Below, piece by piece: positions 46,727 through 48,799 of a DNA stretch of 48,799 bases (its first letter is position 1; the number at the start of each line of letters is the position of its first letter). A model generated the notes under the pieces. It searched no databases and had not been told where the DNA came from. It worked only from the letters and a program-made list of their open reading frames with translations. A program made the position numbers and the translations under genes. Source of the stretch: Oscillospiraceae bacterium (GTDB taxonomy: Bacteria > Bacillota > Clostridia > Oscillospirales > Oscillospiraceae); assembly GCA_009785525.1 (NCBI GenBank), contig WQWC01000011.1, positions 1 through 48,799 on the forward strand, in the 5' to 3' direction.

Positions 46727-47336
46727 AGGTATCTTTTGTCTCGAGCATGGTCTTTATTATAGCGGCCGCGCCGTTTACACCGGTGAACGATGTGTTGATA
46801 ACAAGGTCAAAATTGCTCATGTTTCCCCATTGGCGGGTGGTGTAATACTTATAATAATTCGCGCGCTGTTTATCAATTTTTTTGATTCTTTCAATCGGTT
46901 TGTCTAACGGCATGTCATAATGTGCCGTAGCCTGGCGAACCCTGTCTTCAATTGTAGCACGGACAAAGACGGTTACCAGCGCCGGATTGTCACGGAGGAT
47001 ATAGTCTGCGCATCTGCCGACAATAACGCAGCTGCCCTGGGCGGCAATCTCCCTGATAACCGCTGACTGCGCCTGGAACACTTTGTCTGTTATCGGCGTC
47101 TCGTAATATGCCTCAATATTTGGATAGGTCGCGTGCATCAGGTTGTGCAGGAATGTGTTTTGAATAACCTCGTCGCGCCTTTCGAGGAAATCAGCGCTCA
47201 TTCCGCTTTTTTCGGCGGACATGTGCAGTATCTCCTTGTCGTAAAAAGGAATGCCGAGTTCTTTTGCAAGAATTTCCCCAACATGTCTGCCACCGCTGCC
47301 GTACTCACGGCTGATTGTTATTATATAATTATCCAT
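46725..47336 (-). CDS. Cytidylate-kinase-like P-loop protein
   Basis: 203 residues of the cytidylate-kinase-like family that is common in Clostridia and distinct from Cmk. The N-terminal loop ISREYGSGGRHVG (about 8-20) replaces the usual Walker A GxxxxGK[ST]: it has GSGGRHVG, lacking the standard lysine at that place. VGRCADYIL and an RATIEDRV-lid with KKIDKQRANYYKYYT follow. Substrate unknown; nucleotide phosphorylation is only a guess. AAGGAGGT-type site is weak. Convergent with the YlmC/YmxH-type gene. Confidence 0.85.
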   Translation of the reverse strand: MDNYIITISREYGSGGRHVGEILAKELGIPFYDKEILHMSAEKSGMSADFLERRDEVIQNTFLHNLMHATYPNIEAYYETPITDKVFQAQSAVIREIAAQGSCVIVGRCADYILRDNPALVTVFVRATIEDRVRQATAHYDMPLDKPIERIKKIDKQRANYYKYYTTRQWGNMSNFDLVINTSFTGVNGAAAIIKTMLETKDT

Positions 47337-47623
47337 TATAAAACCTCCTCGTCCAGCCCATGAGGGCGTCTATATATTTACAGAAAGTGCGGGTTTTCCG
47401 CGCCTTGTTTCTGTATAACAAAATTTTACCATGTTTTAACGACAATTTCAATTATTATTTATTTATTTATAGCGGGTGAATTGCACTGATTTAAATTTGT
47501 TCTCCCCGCCGCAGGCGGGTGAATAAGAAAAACTTTAGTGTGTTTTCCCACTTTTTATTTATTTGCAGTCTTTACTTATCTTACAAACTATTATAAGATA
47601 ATCCAGCAAGGGGTGATTCATTA
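47337..47623. other. AT-rich intergenic region before the homocysteine methyltransferase
   Basis: No gene seen. A short hairpin CCCGCC-GCA-GGCGGG at 47505-47519 is the only clear structure. AT-rich sequence near 47563-47600 (TTGCAG, TATTATAAGATAAT) may contain a promoter but the spacing is poor. I see no S-box/SAM riboswitch or T-box. Confidence 0.5.
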
Positions 47624-48475
47624 ATGTTGTTTGACAATTCCGGTTATTTATTCTATGACGGCGCAATGGGTACAATGCTGCAATCCCGCGGACTGAAACC
47701 TGGCATCCGGTCGGATATTATGAACATATTATCGCCACAGACTGTGGAGGATGTACACAGGTTGTACGTGGAGGCGGGCAGCGATATAATCTGCACAAAC
47801 ACTTTCGGCGCGAATGCCCTGGTTCTCAAAGAAGCCGGATATTCGCCGGAAAAGGTCATTCCTGCCGCAGTGTCGGCGGCCAAACGCGCGGCGGGAGACC
47901 GCGTGAAAGTCGCGCTGGATATCGGGCCTGTCGGCTATCTGCTGGAGCCGCTGGGGGATCTGGCGATGGATAAAGCGTATGAGCTTTTCAAAGAACAGGC
48001 TGTACTCGGCGAAAAATCCGGAGCGGACGCGGTTGCAATCGAAACCATGAGCGACTTAAACGAGATGGAGTCGGCGATACGCGCTGTGACTGAAAACACT
48101 GGATTGCCTGTGCTTGCGACAATGACTTTCGGTCAAAACGGCCTAACTTATATAGGCGTGTCACCGGAGGATTTCGCAGAGTTGGCAGAGCGGCTCGGGG
48201 TTGTTGCCGTTGGACTCAACTGTTCACTCGCCCCGTCGGAGATGTACGAAACGGCGGAGCGGATTGCAAACTCGACAAACCTCCCGCTGATAATTAAGCC
48301 GAACGCGGGCTTGCCGGATTCGGTGACTGGCTTGTACGATATCGGCCCGGTCGAATTCGCACAACAGATGGCCGAGTTTGCGAAAATCGGTGCAACCACA
48401 AAAATAATAGGCGGCTGCTGCGGTACCGCGCCTGAGTATATCAGAGAGCTGAAAGAGATGTTTTCAAAGCTTTAG
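47624..48475 (+). CDS. Homocysteine S-methyltransferase-domain protein (MetH N-terminal type)
   Basis: 283 residues corresponding to the first domain of methionine synthase. The zinc-binding cysteines are C200 (GLNC) and C265-C266 (GGCCGT); N-terminal YDGAMGTMLQ and the segment TNTFGAN are typical. It transfers a methyl group to homocysteine, or serves as half of a split MetH together with separate folate and B12 domains; neither partner is in the window. The gene is alone on the left; a GyrI-like gene follows 16 bp later and may be cotranscribed. Confidence 0.9.
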   Translation: MLFDNSGYLFYDGAMGTMLQSRGLKPGIRSDIMNILSPQTVEDVHRLYVEAGSDIICTNTFGANALVLKEAGYSPEKVIPAAVSAAKRAAGDRVKVALDIGPVGYLLEPLGDLAMDKAYELFKEQAVLGEKSGADAVAIETMSDLNEMESAIRAVTENTGLPVLATMTFGQNGLTYIGVSPEDFAELAERLGVVAVGLNCSLAPSEMYETAERIANSTNLPLIIKPNAGLPDSVTGLYDIGPVEFAQQMAEFAKIGATTKIIGGCCGTAPEYIRELKEMFSKL

Positions 48476-48491
48476 AAAAGGGGATTATTAA

Positions 48492-48799
48492 ATGAGCAAA
48501 TTACAAAACATGCGGTTAATAGAAATCCCGAAATTCCGTGCAGTTTCCTCAGGAGCAAAGACACTTAACGAACTTTTTGGTGATAATGGATTTGATTCCA
48601 CATGGGTCAAACTACACCATCATCTACTTATGCAACACATGTACGAACCCACATGCTTTTTGTGGCATGAAGATATAAATATAGCATGGGACGAAGGAAA
48701 AAACATTTTCATATTGGCAATAAAAGACGATGTGACCGATGAAGATGCAGCCCCATACGAAATTGTCGAATTTCCGGGTGGTATGTTTCTGGTTGCCAC
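48492..48799 (+). CDS. GyrI/AraC-effector-domain-like protein, cut by the window edge
   Basis: An ATG at 48492 behind AAAAGGGG opens a frame to the end of the window without a stop, about 102 codons. The translation starts MSKLQNMRLIEIPKFRAV and later reads FILAIKDDVTDEDAAPYEIV then FPGGMFLV, which resembles the GyrI-like small-molecule-binding domain (SHS2 type). The rest lies beyond the window. Regulatory or ligand-binding role likely, ligand unknown. Confidence 0.65.
   Translation, partial: MSKLQNMRLIEIPKFRAVSSGAKTLNELFGDNGFDSTWVKLHHHLLMQHMYEPTCFLWHEDINIAWDEGKNIFILAIKDDVTDEDAAPYEIVEFPGGMFLVA

Noticed and set aside
47337-47623. SAM riboswitch or T-box before the methionine-synthase-type gene
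   Set aside because: I looked for conserved helices and a terminator/antiterminator pair and saw only one short hairpin.

Overview
The window looks like a piece of chromosome from an anaerobic, endospore-forming member of the Firmicutes, most likely class Clostridia. The evidence is a CtsR/McsA/ClpC stress operon with CtsR boxes, SpoVT, a YlmC/YmxH-type protein, YlxM-Ffh, strong Shine-Dalgarno sites with frequent GTG and TTG starts, lipobox lipoproteins and an SLH-anchored surface protein. Base composition is near 50% GC by eye. I see no rRNA, tRNA, CRISPR array, intact insertion sequence or prophage.

Layout. 0.2-3.7 kb: ctsR-mcsA-clpC behind a promoter flanked by two CtsR operators; mcsB is missing and McsA is short. 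3.9-5.4 kb: a lipoprotein gene between two near-identical terminators, and a small convergent gene. 5.5-8.7 kb: a succinyl-CoA-synthetase-like pair behind a consensus promoter, then a methyltransferase and a small winged-helix-like protein. 8.8-14.8 kb: spoVT, divergent from a 1728-residue S-layer-type protein. 14.9-19.6 kb: two enolase-superfamily dehydratase-like genes, a phosphotransferase and an aminotransferase.

19.7-33.3 kb is the most interesting part: a 13-kb minus-strand array bounded by terminators. In transcription order it encodes a DAACS-type symporter, HdrB, HdrC, HdrA, an MvhD/FlxD protein, two [4Fe-4S] Flx-like subunits, an FAD/NAD/[2Fe-2S] FlxA-like subunit, a soluble fumarate-reductase-like iron-sulfur subunit and flavoprotein, an AtuA-family protein, a DUF4387 protein and both subunits of class I fumarase. 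No membrane anchor for the fumarate reductase is present. The natural reading is a soluble NADH-linked, possibly flavin-bifurcating, fumarate-reducing complex with its own substrate uptake and fumarase. The distant succinyl-CoA-synthetase-like pair would extend the same reductive C4 route.

33.5-44.8 kb is mostly housekeeping on the minus strand: a DapF-like epimerase, prs, argS, a DUF1934 gene and murI; then a plus-strand clostripain-family lipoprotein; then ylxM-ffh-rpsP-khpA-rimM-(CPT-like kinase)-trmD. The kinase is an unusual insertion and rplS does not follow trmD. 45-48.8 kb: a leucine-rich-repeat lipoprotein, ylmC/ymxH, a cytidylate-kinase-like gene, a methionine-synthase-type homocysteine methyltransferase domain, and a GyrI-like gene cut by the window edge.

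A family of intergenic palindromes beginning TGTAGGGG and ending CCCCTACA recurs at about 3.75, 20.36, 37.4 and 43.0 kb. Its stems differ between copies but stay self-complementary.
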